DNA of 64,000 bases from Boesenbergia rotunda. Taxonomy: Eukaryota; Streptophyta; Magnoliopsida; Zingiberales; Zingiberaceae. The translations under genes were made by a program, and so were the position numbers. This document shows, piece after piece, positions 9,786 through 21,416 of the stretch (position 1 is the first letter of the stretch; every line of letters starts with the position of its first letter). The stretch covers positions 124,001-188,000 of the forward strand of contig JAGFNQ010004020.1 of assembly GCA_024364735.1 (NCBI GenBank), given 5' to 3'. A model generated the notes under the pieces. The model had not been told where the DNA came from. It saw nothing but the letters and a program-made list of their open reading frames with translations, and searched no databases.

Positions 9786-10465
9786 GTCCCTGGATCGGTT
9801 TGGTGACCGATCAGGGAAGTTGGCACGGTACTCCTTCCTGGATTGGTCTGGTGACCGATCCAGTGATGACTGATCGGTCTAGTGACCAATCAGGGAGCAT
9901 ACAGAAGCCTTGGTTGGATTCTGTTCGGCTCCTGATCGGTCTGGCAACCGATCAAGGTGAGAACAAAAGCCTTGGTTGGATTCTGTTCGGCTCCTGATCG
10001 GTCTGGTGACCGATCAGGGAGAGAACAGAAGGTATTCTGTTAGGCACCTGATCGGTCTGGTGACCGATCAGGGAGAGAATAGAAGACTCTCTGTTTGGTC
10101 CTGATCGGTCTGGTGACCGATCAGGGAGAGAACAGAGAGCTTTGGTTGGCTTCTGTTCGTCTCCTGATCGGTCTGGTGACCGATCTGGAATACTGTACAG
10201 ATCGTTCTGGTGAACGATCAAACGTCGTGGAGTTCTCGCTATCACCGATCAGGCTGGAGCCTAATCGGACGGGGAGCTTCCTGATCAGTCTGGTGACCGA
10301 TCAGGTCACAGCCTGATCGGTCTGGTGATCGATCAGGTCACAGCCTGATCGGTCTGGTGACCGATCAGGCCCGTGTGGCCGCAAAAGCTGGGAGTCCCAG
10401 CAAAGCTGTGGATCGATCTAGTGACCGATCCACGAGCCCTGGATCGGTCCGGTGACCGATCACTT
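9783..10465. repeat. Family-P LTR array 2: palindromic GATCGGTC-TGGT-GACCGATC units
   Basis: About fourteen units. The core has 10-bp arms CTGATCGGTC and GACCGATCAG around a TGGT (sometimes TGGC, TAGT or CGGT) loop. Spacers such as 'ggagagaacagaag' bring most units to 50-60 bp. Some units carry matched changes on both arms (GGATCG with CGATCC; ATCGTTC with GAACGAT). The same array is at 22380-22975 and, reversed, at 27720-28395 and 38600-39300. It gives rise to artefactual open frames with a repeated D-R-S-P/G pattern on both strands; these are not genes. Confidence 0.9.
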
Positions 10466-11468
10466 TAATTCAAAATGCGCTGTCGGAGTTCTAATCGCGC
10501 TCTGAACAATTCTGAACTTCACTGATACTCCACTAATATGTTCTGATGCTTTTATTTTCTCTTGATTTGCTGCCTAATATGCTGCTAAGTGTGTAGGTGA
10601 CTCAGGGATCATTCAAGGGAAGTCAAACTAAGGTTTTCGCTACAGCAGTTTTGGCTGTTTGCTTCAGCAGGTTGCAACGTTCTCTGGCGTGAGCTGCAAC
10701 GGCTGAGGAGCTGATGACCTGGGGCTCGACTGGAGGGGATTCAGTGAGTCCAGAGGAGGTCAAAGATAGTTGGTTGTTGCAGGAGAGCAGCTGGGAGTTA
10801 CTGCAGAGGAACGGTTGACCTGCCGATGAAGTTGGTTAAGCTGGGAAGCGGAGAAGAGCTGTAGAGAGTTCTAGTTGTGCTATCAGTTCTCCACATTGAA
10901 AAAGCTTTTGCTCAACACTTGTGCGATTACTCTACTGTGAATCTTGAGCAACCTTGTGATACTGCAGCACTTGGAAGAGAAGCAAGAAGCTTGGCGAGTC
11001 CATCATCGAGAAGACACGAAGAAGGGAGTTCTTGTGTGAGATCTACGCTGAGTAGAGCTCGGGAGAAGTTTGCTTGTGTTCTTGTGGTTCTAAGTGCTAA
11101 GTAAGATCCTTCTTGTGTTTCCTGTACTTTATACTTCATCATCTTGAAATGCTATGGAGAGGTTGCTCCACCGAGAAGGAGGTTGCATTTTATCCGGATT
11201 TTCCGGGGCTTGATCTGTCGACGATCAAGGGATCACCCACCTTAAGGGCATGTCAATGAGTAGGGGCAAGTTATCCCCGAACCTTGTAAATCCTCTTGTT
11301 AGCGTTTTGTGTTTGTGCTTAGTTTAGGGTTTAGTTTTCTGTAACTCTGTTTTTCTTGTGCTTCCGCTGTGCTACTAACGTTTAAGTGCAGAAAACTTGA
11401 AAAGTGCTAAAGTTTAAGTGTTCGGCTATATTCACCCCCCCCCCTCTAGCCATCCAAGTTCCAATAAG

Positions 11469-11480
11469 TGGTATCAGAGC
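11469..11480 (+). other. P2 primer-binding site
   Basis: TGGTATCAGAGC, an exact match to the initiator tRNA-Met site standard in plant copia elements, two bases after the 5' LTR. Confidence 0.93.
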
Positions 11481-11524
11481 TTGGGGCTCTGTACAAGCGG
11501 ATTAACAACCGAGAGCTATCAACA

Positions 11525-13120
11525 ATGGCGTTGAGAGAAGGTTTTAGCACTACCCGACCTCCCTTCTTCGATGGAGCAGATTTTCAATATTGGAGATCGA
11601 AGATGGAGTATTATCTAAAGATGGATATCAACACTTGGTTCGCTGTGAAGGAGGGGTTTTCCCCTCCAAAGGATGATGAAGGAAAAGAATTGGAATCATG
11701 GCGTTGGTCGGCTGAGCAAACCCGGCAGAGTGAAGCCGACGCGAAGGCGGTGGTGACCTTACAATGTGGCATGAACAAAGATCAACTCATCAAGGTTGGT
11801 CCATTTACAAGTGCAAAAGATTTGTGGAATAAGCTCATCGAGCTCCACGAGGATACCCGAGACTCAAGGATCGCCAAGAGGGATTTGTTCCTCAACCAAC
11901 TCCAAAACCTCTCCATGAAGGAGAATGAAACCGTAAGTGAGCTCCACAGCAGATTCAAAGAGGTATTGAACGGTCTTCATTCTATTGATGAAAAGGTCGA
12001 AAACCACGACCTTGTGAGGTATGTGTTGAAAGTCTTTCCAAGGAATGCTTTGTGGTCATCCATGGTGGATGCCTACAAAGTTTCTAAGGATTTATCAATT
12101 GTAAAGTTAGATGATTTATTTTGTGAAATGGAATTACATGAAATGGCTAACAAAGGCCCCAAGGAGAAGGGGATTGTCTTAGTTGCAGGAGAAAAGACTA
12201 AGAAGAAGAAGGAGAAGGAAGCCTCTTCATCTTCATCCTCATCCGAATCCGAATCCGAGTCCGAGGAAGATGGCAGCGGGTCTTCTTCCTCTGAGATGGC
12301 AAATTTTGTTAGAAGAATGATGAGGAAAAGTCGACGCTTCAAGGGTAAAGGTAACCCAAGTGAAGTTAAGCTTGATAAGACTAATATTACTTGCTATGAG
12401 TGTAGCAAGAAAGGGCACTTCAAGAAGGACTGCCCAAAGCTCTAGAAGAAGGAGGATAAACCAAAGAAAAAGAAGAAGACCTTGAAGGCCACATGGGATG
12501 AATCCTCCTCAAGCTCATCCGATGAAGAGAAGGATGAGAAGAGTACACGGCATGTGGTACTCATGGCAATTGAGGGAGACGAAAGCAGTGATGAATCTTC
12601 CGACTCCTCAAACGCGGTTTCATCATCTTCGGATGATGAAGAGGTAATCACTCCCGAACTAGATAAATGCTATAAAACATTTGCATGCTTAACCGATTTG
12701 TTGAAAAAGTCAAAAATTATGGTCAAGTCATTGAAAATTGAAGTTGAACAATTAAAGTCCTCTAGGGATGAGGATGTAGATGATTTGCATATTGAGATGT
12801 TAAAGGATGAAAATAAATCATTGAAGAGTGAAGTTGAGAAACACAAGAGTATTCTTGAGAAATTCTCAACAAGCTCAAAAACCTTGGATATGATTTTGAA
12901 TGCCCAATGGGCAGTCTACAATAAGGCCGGTATTGGTTACCGACCCAAAGAACCATCATTTGTGTCCTTAATGTCTAGGACTGATGTTAGACAATCTAAG
13001 ACACCTAGGGCTCAAAGGAAAGTAGTCAAGGCATGGGTGCCTAAGTCTTGCTTAGTAGGTTCTTTAGGTCCAAGGTTTGGGTACTTAAATCTTCTATTTT
13101 TTGAATTGTGTAGGTTGTGA
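11525..13120 (+). pseudogene. P2 gag (capsid/nucleocapsid), one internal stop
   Basis: The start is the ATG at 11525, 45 bases after the primer site; the stub in P3 starts with the same MALREGFSTTR. Residues about 1-210 form the copia gag domain (UBN2/DUF4219 type, with the WRSKMEYYL and LWNKLIELHED segments). Then come a lysine-rich stretch, a Ser/Glu-rich acidic run, and one zinc knuckle, CYECSKKGHFKKDC (CX2CX4HX4C). A TAG at 12443-12445 ends the first frame after 306 codons. The same frame then stays open to 13120 and adds a second Ser/Asp-rich block and a coiled-coil-like segment. Protease lies in another frame starting near 13117, so gag and pol need a frame change here; I cannot tell whether that is natural or a mutation. 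The product would coat the element's RNA. Confidence 0.88.
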
Positions 13121-16100
13121 TTGAGGGGGAGCATCTATCAACTTGGTTCGTTGATAGTGGGTGCTCCAAACACATGACCGGGGATAGATCATTATTTACT
13201 ACCCTTCAAAGAAAAAGTAGAGGTAATGTTTCCTTTGGTAACAATGGTAGTCTTAAGGTCATAGGAATAGGAGACATTCAAATATCCGAATGTCTTAGGA
13301 TTAAGAATGTCCTTCTAGTCAAGGGAATGACATTTAATCTCCTAAGTATCAGTCAATTATGTGATGCGGGTTACACAATTGATTTCAAATCAAGTCAATG
13401 TCTAGTTAGACAACATGACAACTTTGATACGGTACTAGTAGGCACTAGAGTAGATAACATTTATCAAGTTTCATTTAAAAGTGTTACTAATACTCTTGTT
13501 AATTGTCTCATGTCAAGAGAAGATGAGTCTACCCTTTGGCACCGGAGACTAGCACATGTGAACATGAAGAATATCCGGAAGTTGGCCAACAAGGGATTAG
13601 TTCATGGCTTACCAAGCATCAAGTATGAAAAGGACAAACTTTGTGATGCATGTCAAATGGGTAAGCAAACCAAATCTGCACATAAAGGTAAAAGTGTTGT
13701 AAGTACATCTACCGCATTGGATTTACTTCACATGGACTTGTTTGATTGTAGCACTATTATATCATTGAATAGTAGTAGATATTGTTTTGTTATCATTGAT
13801 GATTTTACTAGATATACATGGACATATTTTCTAAAATATAAGGACCAAATCTTAGATGTTTTCATTTCTTTTTGTAGAAGGGTTGAAAATGAGAAATCAT
13901 CAACAATTAAGACAATTAGAAGTGATCATGGAGGTGAATTTCAAAACCAACGATTTTTAGAGTTTTGTCAAGATAGAGGGTATAGACATGAGTTCTCTAC
14001 TCCTAGAACACCACAACAAAATGGTGTTGTAGAGAGGAAGAACCGAGTCTTACAAGAGGCTGCACGAAGCATGATCAATGAGTACTCATTACCGGGGTAC
14101 TTATGTGCCGAAGCTGTAAACACAGCTTGCTACGTGCAAAATCGAGTCCTCATTCACAGATTTCTAGGAAAGACTCCTCATGAACTTTGGTTTGGAAAAC
14201 CACCTACAGTTAAACACCTTAGGGTGTTTGGTTGTAAGATGTTTATCCTAAACACCAAGGACCACCTTGGAAAGTTCACGGCAAAGGATGATGAAGGGAT
14301 ACTGGTCAGGTACTCCCTCGTTAGTAAAGCCTACCGAGTCTACAACAAGAAATCTAGATTGGTTGAAGAGTCTTCTGATGTGGTTTTTGAAGAAATTCCA
14401 AAAGCAAATGACCAATCAGAAAATGTAGAAGGAGTTCAACTGGAACTTAGGAGACTAAGTTTAAATGGAAGTCCAAGTGTCATGGTTGATGGTGATGAGT
14501 CCGATGACGGTGAGCCTAGACAACCCATAGATCAGACGGATCCTGAGGCTGAGCCGGTGTCTAGTGAAACCATGCAAGAAGCACCACCAACACCAAGGCA
14601 AACAAGGTTAGCCTCTAGTCATCCCCAAGATCAAATTGTTGGAGACATCCATCATGGGGTTAGAACTAGATCATTCTTTAGGAATGAGGCTAATGAAGTT
14701 GCCTTAATTTTCGAAATTGAACCTAGAAAAATTGATGAAGCATTAAATGATCCCGATTGGATCATTGCTATGTAAGATGAACTAGGTCAATTCGAAAGAA
14801 GTCAAGTTTGGGACTTAGTCCCTAGACCTAAGAAGACCACCATTATTGAAACTAAATGGGTCTTCAAAAATAAACTGAACCATAAGGGAGAAATCATAAG
14901 AAACAATGCACACTTAGTAGCCAAGGGCTACAGTCAAGTTGAGGGCCTTGATTATGATGAGACTTATGCTCCCGTGGCACGATTAGAGTCCATCCGGTTA
15001 ATGCTAGCATTTGCAGCACATCATGGTTTCAAGCTATATCAAATGGATGTCAAATCGGTTTAATAAGAGAAAAGGTCTATGTCGAACAACCTCCAGGGTT
15101 TGAGAGTACCGAATTTCCAAACCACGTATTCAAGCTCAAAAAGGCGCTCAATGGCCTTAAACAAGCACCCCGAGCTTGGTATAAGTGATTGTCGACATTT
15201 CTAATTGAAAAAGGGTTTGTTAGAGGTCAAATAGACCCTACACTATTTCTACGAAGAGATGGTGATAATATATTTGTAGCCCAAGTATATGTCGATGACA
15301 TTATTTGTGGCTCAAACAACAAGGGCTATTTAAATGAATTTATTGGACACATGGAGAGTGAATTTGAAATGAGTCTAGTGGGAGAGTTGACTTTCTTCCT
15401 TGGACTTGAAATTAAGTAAACTCGTGACGGAATCCATGTGCACCAATCGAAATACACACAAGAGATGCTCCGGAAATTTAACATGAGTGATTCGAAAGAG
15501 GTAACCACTCCCATGGCTACAAACATAAGATTAACAATGATGAGAGTGGTAAACCTGTTGATTTGACTCAATACCAGAGCATGATAGGTAGTCTGCTATA
15601 CCTCACAGCCAGTCGACCTGATATACTTTTTGTTGTGGGTATGTGCACTAGGTATCAAGTTTGTGCCAAGGAATCTCATTTAATTGCTGTTAAGAGAATT
15701 TTGAGATACCTTAAAGGCGCAATTGGAGTTGGTCTTTGGTACCCCCGTACCGAATCATTTGACCTAATTGGCTACACCGATTCTGACTATGCTGGATGCA
15801 AGTTGGACCGGAAAAGCACAAGTGGGGGTTGCCAATTCTTAGGATCATCTCTAGTTAGTTGGTCAAGTCGGAAGCAATATTGTGTTGCTCTCTCCATGAC
15901 CGAGGCAGAATATATCGCCATGGGAGAGAGCATGTCATAATTGTTATGGATGATTCATACTTTAGAGGACTATGGATTAAGTTATAAGGGTGTGCAAGTG
16001 TTATGTGACAACATTAGCACAATCAATCTAACCAAAAATTCAGTCCATCATTCTAGGACTAAACATATTGAAGTGCGTCACCACTTCATTAGGGATCATG

Positions 16101-16231
16101 TTGCTAGAGGAGATGTTGTACTCTCATATGTAGAGTCCAAATCAAATCTAGCGGACATTTTCACTAAACCACTTCCCGAGAATGAATTTAGTTTCTTAAG
16201 ATGGGAATTGGGAATGTGTCACACTTCGTAG
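13117..16231 (+). pseudogene. P2 pol: protease, integrase, reverse transcriptase, RNase H (broken)
   Basis: Domains in order. Aspartic protease with WFVDSGCSKHMTG at about 13144. Zinc-binding pre-integrase (LWHRRLAHVN ... CDACQMGK, about 13534-13665). Integrase core with D-D-E landmarks (HMDLFD, IRSDHGGEF, PQQNGVVER, about 13730-14040). Reverse transcriptase from about 14780 with YVDD at about 15288. RNase H with SMTEAEYIAMGE at about 15894, ending near 16231. Lesions: TAA at 14773; a small deletion at about 15058-15062 that removes the FLNG part of the first catalytic RT motif; TGA at 15186; TAA at 15417; a frameshift between about 15528 and 15560; TAA at 15938. It cannot make a full polyprotein. 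Confidence 0.92.
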
Positions 16232-16239
16232 GATTGAAA

Positions 16240-18482
16240 TGTTGGGACCGGGTGCATGTTGACATGGATACGGGTTCGTAATTTTAAAATTTAATTACGT
16301 GCAGCGGAAGGTTTAGCATAAATAATTTCTTAAATTATTTTAACCACGTATCTAGCATGCAACCTTAAGTTGTGGAGACATGATCATACATTTAAAATTT
16401 TGCAGAAAGTAAACTAATTTACTTAATACCTCGCGTAACTCGTAGAAAGGGACGAGATCCAACCGTAGCGTCCCTTGGAAGCTCCGCCTCTATTCACGTC
16501 CACGCGAGTTCTCTTCGAGATGACTTCGCAAAGCCACGAGTTTCGTGCCGACAAGAACTACTAGATTCTCCAAAGGCACGACAAGAATATCAAGAGAGGG
16601 AGATGGAAGACTAACCACCAAGTAACGGAATCAAGATCCGGGGGAAGGAAGGAGTTGCGACCCGCTTCTTCTTCTTCTTTAGCACCTTCTTGGTGGAGGA
16701 GACTCACGGCAACCCTAGGAGGTGCGCCGGCCCTAGAGGAGGAAGAGGGCGCCGGCCCTAGAGGAGGGAGAGGGAGAGAAGGAGAGAGAGAGAGAGCTTG
16801 CTACTAGATCTCTTGATTGGAATTCAAGCCTTGCCTTGGTTCCTTTATATAGTAGTCTCTCCATTGCCAAGTCTCCCCTTTAACGGAATAAATTTTCATA
16901 AGAAATTTATTTTATAAATTTTCTTATGAATTATTCCGTTATGCCAAGTTTTATTATAACTAAATTTATAATAAAAATAAACACATCTCCCCTTTTATTA
17001 TGGAATAAATTTTTACAAGAAATTTACTATATAAATTTTTCTTATCATGGAAAAACGAATTCATAATTGATTTTATAAAATAAAATAAACCAATCCAAGG
17101 TTTATATTAATTTCTATGAAAATAAATCTCTTTATATAAATTTCTTTATATAAATTTCTTTATATAAATTTATTTATCCATAATTTTATAAAACAAATCG
17201 CACTTGATTTATTTTATAATTTAAACCAAATAAATTGATTTCCCTCCTTGTTGTGGCCGGCCAAACCAAAGAGAGTGGGGACCCTCTTTGGCCGGCCAAA
17301 CCAAGCCGCTCCTCGCGAATTAAACTCATTTAATTCGTCCAATAAGCCTTCAAAAGACTTAGTCATTTCAAGCTTCCGATGCATCTCTGATAAATTCAGA
17401 TTCGACTTATTTCTCTTGATCGAAAAATCCAATTTTCAACTCGTTTTAAATCCGTCGGATTACTCGTAGTGCGTGTGACTAAATAGGCTTTCGATTTATG
17501 TTGGCCGTCTATAATTAACCAATTATAGAACGATTATGAGTGGCACCTAGTAGTACATCATGATCCCCAATTAATCGAAAGATCAACGGTTGACCTCAGA
17601 AATAATTCTGAAACCCTTCAGCAGCTATAATGAGTTGTGCCCCATTCCCTTCACCATCTTATACCCACTTGGTTCAGGGCACGGTCTATGTGTGTCAGTC
17701 CCCACTAGGCTGACTACGTCACACCTAGCCCAAGTAATGTCTTTCTCATCCAACAGATTCTAATTACTCTCATGTTTCCTAGAGATTCATACTCGGAACA
17801 TATTATGCTCTGGCCAGAGACTTCGAGTAACAATCCGACGATAGGCCTTGGGTATACATCTCCTCGCAAGGAGTGGTGAATCCTTTGTAGGCTGTTCAAA
17901 CATCTTCGGGCACTTCGGCTTATACCCAACCATCTTGGGTCCACACCTCCTTAGAGATGCTTGCTTAAGATGTCAAAGTATAAGTCTCTATGACCAAGAT
18001 GACTTGAACACCGCAAGTCAAAGGAACATCGCACTTAAGCTGCAGTAAGAACTTCATTGACATTTCTATATCTAGACTACCATATGAAGTTTTACAGCCA
18101 GTCACTCCAATGAACTAGTTCCCTTAACTAGCATCCATGTTTATCTCCGGACATCCTAATGTCACCAGCCAGTGAGAATCAGCTGATTAGAGAATAACCC
18201 ATGCTAGTCTCAACAGAATTGATAGTGTCCGTATTTATCAATTCATCGACTAGGGACAATTTCAATACTTCACAATTGCACATGTAGAGATAATCACTAG
18301 TTGTGAATTCATCACAAATTCTCTTATGCTGTGAATTGTATTGCGGACATTCAGTAAATGAGTTTAAGATCTCAATCAAATATATGAACATGTATACTCA
18401 AATAGTGAATATTCATTTATTAAAGTAAATGATTACAATCATAAGGCGATTGCCTTAGGACACTTCTCTCATATTACTAACA
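16240..18482 (-). mobile_element. Solo LTR of family C inserted in P2 (minus strand)
   Basis: On the plus strand it runs TGTTGGGACCGGG to ATTACTAACA. It is the reverse complement of the C-element LTR at 35202-37494 along its whole length (2,243 against 2,293 bp). It is flanked by the 5-bp duplication TGAAA (16235-16239 and 18483-18487) with no internal sequence, so it is a solo LTR left by recombination between the two LTRs of a full C element. It inserted just after the RNase H stop of P2. Confidence 0.93.
16843..16851 (-). promoter_or_regulatory. TATA box of the family-C solo LTR
   Basis: TATATAAAG on the minus strand, at the same place as in the C LTR at 36837-36845. Confidence 0.65.
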
Positions 18483-18487
18483 TGAAA

Positions 18488-19010
18488 TGCATTCAAAACC
18501 CCTCATGATCATCTCAAAATTGTTGGGCAACAATTGGGTAACTTGGGGACATCTCACACAAACTATAAGGGTTACCAAAACATTTTTGTTTGCTAGAAAT
18601 GGGGTGAGATGCTAGGATCAACTCAATTTCTCAAAATGTCAATGCATCCCTTGAGAAATTAAGTTGACGAGATAAAAATCACTACGGTGACCAAGTATGG
18701 GGAAAACCAATGCATAACACATGTGTACTTGGCTCCATGATCATACTTGGACATTCCAATCAAGGCAACTTGATTGGAGATTTCATATTGATACAAACCT
18801 GATTGAAATTGAATGGATGTTTGTTGATTGAGTTTGACTCCACTTGGGTGGAGCAAAGTGATTTGTAAAACCATAAGGACCTTTGATCCTTGTTGAGGGA
18901 TCAATTTTAGTCGAGGGAACACCTTCCAAGATCGATAATTTTCATCTAATCCCATTAGAAATCGAATGGGAGTCTGAAATTGAGGTTTCAAATTGTATCA
19001 GAAAATTCTC
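18488..19010 (+). other. P2 region between pol and the internal palindromic array
   Basis: Continues P2 after the solo LTR. No plus-strand ORF with a known domain. The minus-strand ORF at 18659-18991 has no recognisable similarity and is probably chance. Confidence 0.4.
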
Positions 19011-19014
19011 TGAT

Positions 19015-19445
19015 ATCTGATTGGTCTACAGACCGATCAGGAGTGGTCTGATCGGTCCACAGACTGATTAGTAAGCTCACAGAAGGTTCACAACCTTCTG
19101 TTCGACCCCTGATCGGTCCCCAGATCGATCTGGCCCCTTGTGGTGATCGGTCCACCGACCGATCAGAGGGGGTCACAGAAGACTTTGCGAAAAATTGTCA
19201 AACCGTTCTGTGTTATCCTAGATCGGTCCACAGACCGATCTGGCCACTGTGGTGATCGGTCCACGGACCGATCAAGAGGGTCACAGAAAACCTCCCAAAC
19301 CTACTGATCGCTCCCTGATCGATCAGTCGATCGATCAGGGGCCTGCCTGATCGGTCACCCGAACGATCAGGACCAAGCCAATCCGATCAAGCTGGAGCCT
19401 GATCGGACTGGGCGCTCCCAGATCGAACGGTGATCCGTTCGATCA
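19015..19445. repeat. Internal palindromic array of P2, variant loops
   Basis: About ten units with the same GATCGGTC/GACCGATC arms as LTR array 2, but with loops such as CACA or CAC instead of TGGT, and often GGTCC/GGACC at the loop edge. It lies between pol and the leader of the extra ORF. This placement, outside the LTR, shows that the palindromic unit moves or is copied within the element. Confidence 0.85.
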
Positions 19446-20051
19446 CATTAAATTACAGTTAGTGGACCGATCCACCAACCTATTAACTTCGTGTAGACCT
19501 TACCTTTCCGAACCCTAGCGCCGAAACTCTCCTCTTGCGCATCCTCTTGCTGTGCATGAGCTCTTCCTGCGGTTTCTTCTCTTGCGCGTGCCATCTCCTC
19601 TGCGGTGCATTCTTTCTCGTTTCTTCTGCAAGGTTCTAAAGTCTCTTTCTCGCTCAAGCTCTTGAGCTCATTTCCTGCGCCGTGATCTCCTCTCTGCGCA
19701 ACTCAGCCGAGCGATTCCTCTCAACCAACTCGACTTGATAGCACCAAAGTAAGCATTTTGTGCGGTTTTCTTTTGGTGTTTATCAATCATATATTTGCGC
19801 TAACCATGTTTCTCCTTGTGGTTTCGTGTTGTGTTGCGACCCTACTCTTACCATGACCTACCTTGTCTTGACCAATTTGATCAATGTCTTAAACCTTATG
19901 TTCACTGATTGGTTCATTGATTAAACCTTGTCTTGACCAATTTGATCAAACCTTAATCTTGTGATCTTTTAATTTGTGCCATGATTATCAACTTGTGTCA
20001 TGATTTTATCAATATTCGATTTCCTTCATTTGATCCAATTTGCTGTCATGA
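19446..20051 (+). other. Leader of the P2 extra ORF, with a splice-donor-like site
   Basis: A pyrimidine-rich, GC-richer segment (19490-19740) ends at 'caccaaagtaagca' (about 19742-19755), which resembles a plant 5' splice site. An AT-richer stretch follows, with several tandem 'cttgaccaatttgatcaa'-like repeats (19870-19960). It looks like an exon-intron leader for a separately expressed transcript, but no RNA evidence is available. Confidence 0.35.
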
Positions 20052-21416
20052 TCAATTCTTCAAACCCCTAGGAAGTCATCCAAGGGCAAGGAACCCGCAG
20101 AAGGGTCCTCAAAGGGCAAAGGCCCTTCTTCTTCTGCGCCCTCTCGAAGGCCTCAGCCTTCGTCGAGTTCCAGGTTCCCGAACGCTGCTTGTGAACAAGC
20201 GTTTCAGTCTTGAACCTTCAAGTTGCTTTCTTGCCGATCAATTGACAGTCCCTTTCTGTCTGAGCATTGTCCCTCCATAGTGGAGATAATTACATTCTAC
20301 AACCATGGCTTTCTCCTCTCCCTGGAGCAGACGATAAACTATGACCTTGTTTCCGAATTTTATAATAACCTGCAACAAGGACCTCAAGGGGGCTTTGAGT
20401 TCACTACTCGAGTCGCCAAGAGGAACCTTGATTTCTCTTATGACATCTTGGCGGAATATCTGGGCTGGCGTCGGTCGCCTAATTTCTATTCCATCTACCC
20501 AGAGCTTCCTGACCCCTTACTGCCTCCTTTTGTGGATGTCACCCCCGACAGCATATATCAGCACTTCTTTGGCCATCCTCGACCAGCTGGTCTTGACGAG
20601 TTAGGGCCCGACTTTCCGACCTTTGCGACCCTCCGTCTTTCCCCTGTTGACTACATTCTCTTCAAGATAATCACAAACTACATCTTGCCGATCACTTCGA
20701 AACCCTTGACTGAGATCCGTCCATACCACTGCTTGATGCTCTATGGCATGCATCGCCATTTAGACTTTGATATCATGGAGAGCATCTTTCAGTCGATCAT
20801 TTCTTATCGAGAGCCCAGTCGGCGCACTGTCTATATGTCGTTTGGTCACGTCATCACTGACTGGCTTATGTCAGTAGGTGTTGATGTAACCAAGGGCAGG
20901 ACAGTGCCCATGGTTAAACAGGATTGCCGACTTGGAAGGCAGGCATTTGCCAAGTCTGGCATCATTATCAGGGATCACGATCGGGCTCTTGTGTGGAAGG
21001 ACGGGAGGGGTCTTGGAGAGCTGCCTAGGGGAGGCCCACACTTTCAGGCACCAGCAGATGCTGCTGCACATCAGGAGGCTCCCGCTGCTGCTGCTGACTA
21101 CGACTATGAGCCGGACCCAGACCTACGCTGACATATTTCAGAGCTGGATCGGACCATCCAGCATGATCTTCATTTGAGGGAGCTCTGGCGCGAGGAGGTC
21201 CGGTCGGAGTTTCGCTCCTTCGATCGCCGACTGCACGTGGTGGAGTCTGATGTCTCGGGGGTCCGTACTCTGCAGCAGACTTGGTATGACGAGTGGCGCC
21301 GGCACACATTTCCTGGAGATGCGCCCCCTGGCAGTGCTGCACCGGGGTCCTATATACCTGATGATACGACTAATGATCCGATGCAGGATGACTATTTGAC
21401 TGTTTGGATTGTATGA
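20052..21416 (+). pseudogene. P2 extra ORF downstream of pol (putative plant transposon protein type)
   Basis: After pol and on the same strand, one frame encodes a Ser/Lys/Pro-rich N-terminus (about 20070-20205). A globular region follows (landmarks EYLGWRRSPNFYSIYPELP, TEIRPYHCLMLYGMH, FGHVITDWLMSVGVDVTKGR, WKDGRGLGELPRGG), then an Ala/Asp-rich linker and a charged C-terminal helix with QQTWYDEW. The core resembles the domain that databases call 'putative plant transposon protein', seen next to large copia elements; this is from memory of the family, not a search. TGA at 20211 and TGA at 21129 break the frame. P3 has tryptophan at the second position, so TGG became TGA. There is no signal peptide or membrane segment, so it does not look like an envelope protein. 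Function unknown. Confidence 0.75.

Larger units (their letters stand above)
9332..11466 (+). repeat. P2 5' LTR (2,135 bp)
   Basis: Starts TGTTGATGCAGTC and ends TTCCAATA, where the 3' LTR has TTCCAACA, so the terminal CA has mutated to TA. It holds array 1 (9455-9785), array 2 (9783-10465), a region shared with P1 and P3, and the C-tract 'ttcacccccccccctctag' near its end. The difference of about 80 bp from the 3' LTR comes mainly from different numbers of array-2 units. Confidence 0.92.

Noticed and set aside
9800..10316. Overlapping ORFs on both strands with repeated D-R-S-P-D-R-S-G peptides (also at 22399-22859, 28278-28502, 38626-38865)
   Set aside because: They are translations of the palindromic LTR array. 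Because the unit is nearly its own reverse complement, it opens similar frames on both strands. No start context, no domain.
9455..10465. CRISPR-like look of regularly spaced repeats
   Set aside because: Units vary, spacers are themselves repeated, and the array lies in a plant LTR with target duplications. There are no cas genes.
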